Origin: Thermoflexales bacterium
GTDB taxonomy: Bacteria > Chloroflexota > Anaerolineae > Fen-1058
Length of the DNA stretch: 13,234 bases
NCBI GenBank assembly: GCA_030834835.1
Contig: JAUQXD010000209.1
Span: forward strand, 1-13,234
Direction of reading: 5' to 3'
Shown piece after piece: positions 12,751 to 13,234 of the stretch (position 1 is the first letter of the stretch; every line of letters begins with the position of its first letter). The notes beneath the pieces were generated by a model. The model did not search any database and was not told the DNA's origin. It saw nothing but the letters and a program-made list of their open reading frames with translations. Made by a program: the position numbers and the translations under genes.

Positions 12751-13234
12751 CTACTCAAACACCGCCTGGCACTTGGCGCATTCGCGGGCGGCGGCGCTGA
12801 CGATCTGCCCGCAAACCGGGCACGCGAAGGTGAACTGCGCGCCGCACACCGCGCATTGAACGGCATCGTCGCTGACGGCCGAGCCGCAGTCCGGGCACAC
12901 CGCCTGATCGCAGTTGGGGCAGCGATCGGCGCCGTCGGGCAGTTCGGTGTGGCAGCGCGGACACTCGCCAGATAGATCGAGACCGCACTGCGGGCATTGC
13001 CGCGCGTTATCGTCGACAACTGTCTGACACCGTGGACACGTCAGGGCGAAGACGGGCAGCGGCACACCGCAGCGCACGCAGATAGTTTCATTCTCCAGAG
13101 CAATGGTGTGGCAGTTGGCGCACACCAGCGCGTCACAGTTGGGGCACGGGCTGCTGCCGGGATCGAAGAACGTGCCGCAATTGGGGCAGTCGATGTGCGT
13201 GACCGTAGGCAGCTTGAATTGATCGAGCCGGGGC
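12751..13234 (-). CDS. Multi-zinc-ribbon protein (partial; N-terminus beyond the window)
   Basis: The reading frame is open to the window edge, so the start is not seen; 160 residues are visible. They contain twelve CxxC knuckles (CPNC, CPNC, CANC, CVRC, CPRC, CPQC, CPRC, CPNC, CPDC, CAVC, CPVC, CAKC), enough for about six zinc ribbons of the double-zinc-ribbon (DZR) type, in a row with little between them. Such arrays bind zinc and act in protein or nucleic-acid contacts. The chain ends QAVFE with no TM segment. Upstream of the first visible CPNC is RLDQFKLPTVTHID, perhaps the end of another domain. A GTG at 13125 could be taken as a start, but the CxxC pattern continues above it, so I reject that start. 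It precedes folE by 9 nt in one transcript; whether it relates to zinc supply for FolE is unknown. Confidence 0.85.
   Translation of the reverse strand, partial: PRLDQFKLPTVTHIDCPNCGTFFDPGSSPCPNCDALVCANCHTIALENETICVRCGVPLPVFALTCPRCQTVVDDNARQCPQCGLDLSGECPRCHTELPDGADRCPNCDQAVCPDCGSAVSDDAVQCAVCGAQFTFACPVCGQIVSAAARECAKCQAVFE

Noticed and set aside
1..13234. tRNA, rRNA or riboswitch
   Set aside because: I looked for cloverleaf ends and conserved riboswitch cores in the gaps and saw none, though covariance searches were not possible.

Overview
The window looks like chromosomal DNA of a GC-rich, non-model bacterium, most likely a member of the Chloroflexota (Anaerolineae-like). This rests on several things: the very large secreted subtilase ending in a YLPL-type C-terminus, an 'LYR...GPFTRINAELIP' FN3-like surface domain, an anti-sigma-like membrane protein fused to FN3, and a GTP cyclohydrolase I next to a multi-zinc-ribbon protein. 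The assignment is family-level inference; no rRNA or tRNA gene was seen to confirm it.

Region 1 (33-8857, all genes on the minus strand) is a cell-surface cluster. In transcription order it holds a lamin-tail-domain (LTD) surface protein, a small TM-FN3-TM protein, an HPr-kinase-like P-loop protein, a 1632-residue S8 subtilase, an anti-sigma-like/FN3 membrane protein and a small signal-peptide/C-anchor protein. Two of these proteins share an 'RDL(T/S)A' linker before a hydrophobic segment and an RRR tail. The gaps between the genes, and even the subtilase coding sequence, carry palindromic repeats of at least four kinds.

Region 2 (9009-9602) is a single plus-strand gene of unknown function with its own promoter, a strong Shine-Dalgarno and a textbook intrinsic terminator.

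Region 3 (9608-11188) is visibly AT-richer (sampled lines about 40-52% GC, against about 67% in a line of the following gene). It looks like an acquired island: four tandem 63-bp units, a truncated and frameshifted DNA methyltransferase remnant, a HEPN-like protein with an RNxxxH motif, and a three-TM coiled-coil protein. The three genes lie head to tail behind one good sigma70-type promoter, which suggests the remains of a defence or toxin cassette.

Region 4 (11196-13234) returns to high GC. It holds an atypical short-chain dehydrogenase (plus strand), a palindromic heptad-like repeat between convergent genes, and a minus-strand pair of a zinc-ribbon protein (cut by the window edge) followed 9 nt later by folE.

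Across the window the palindrome CGATCG occurs roughly 30 times by eye, far above the 4-5 expected from base composition.
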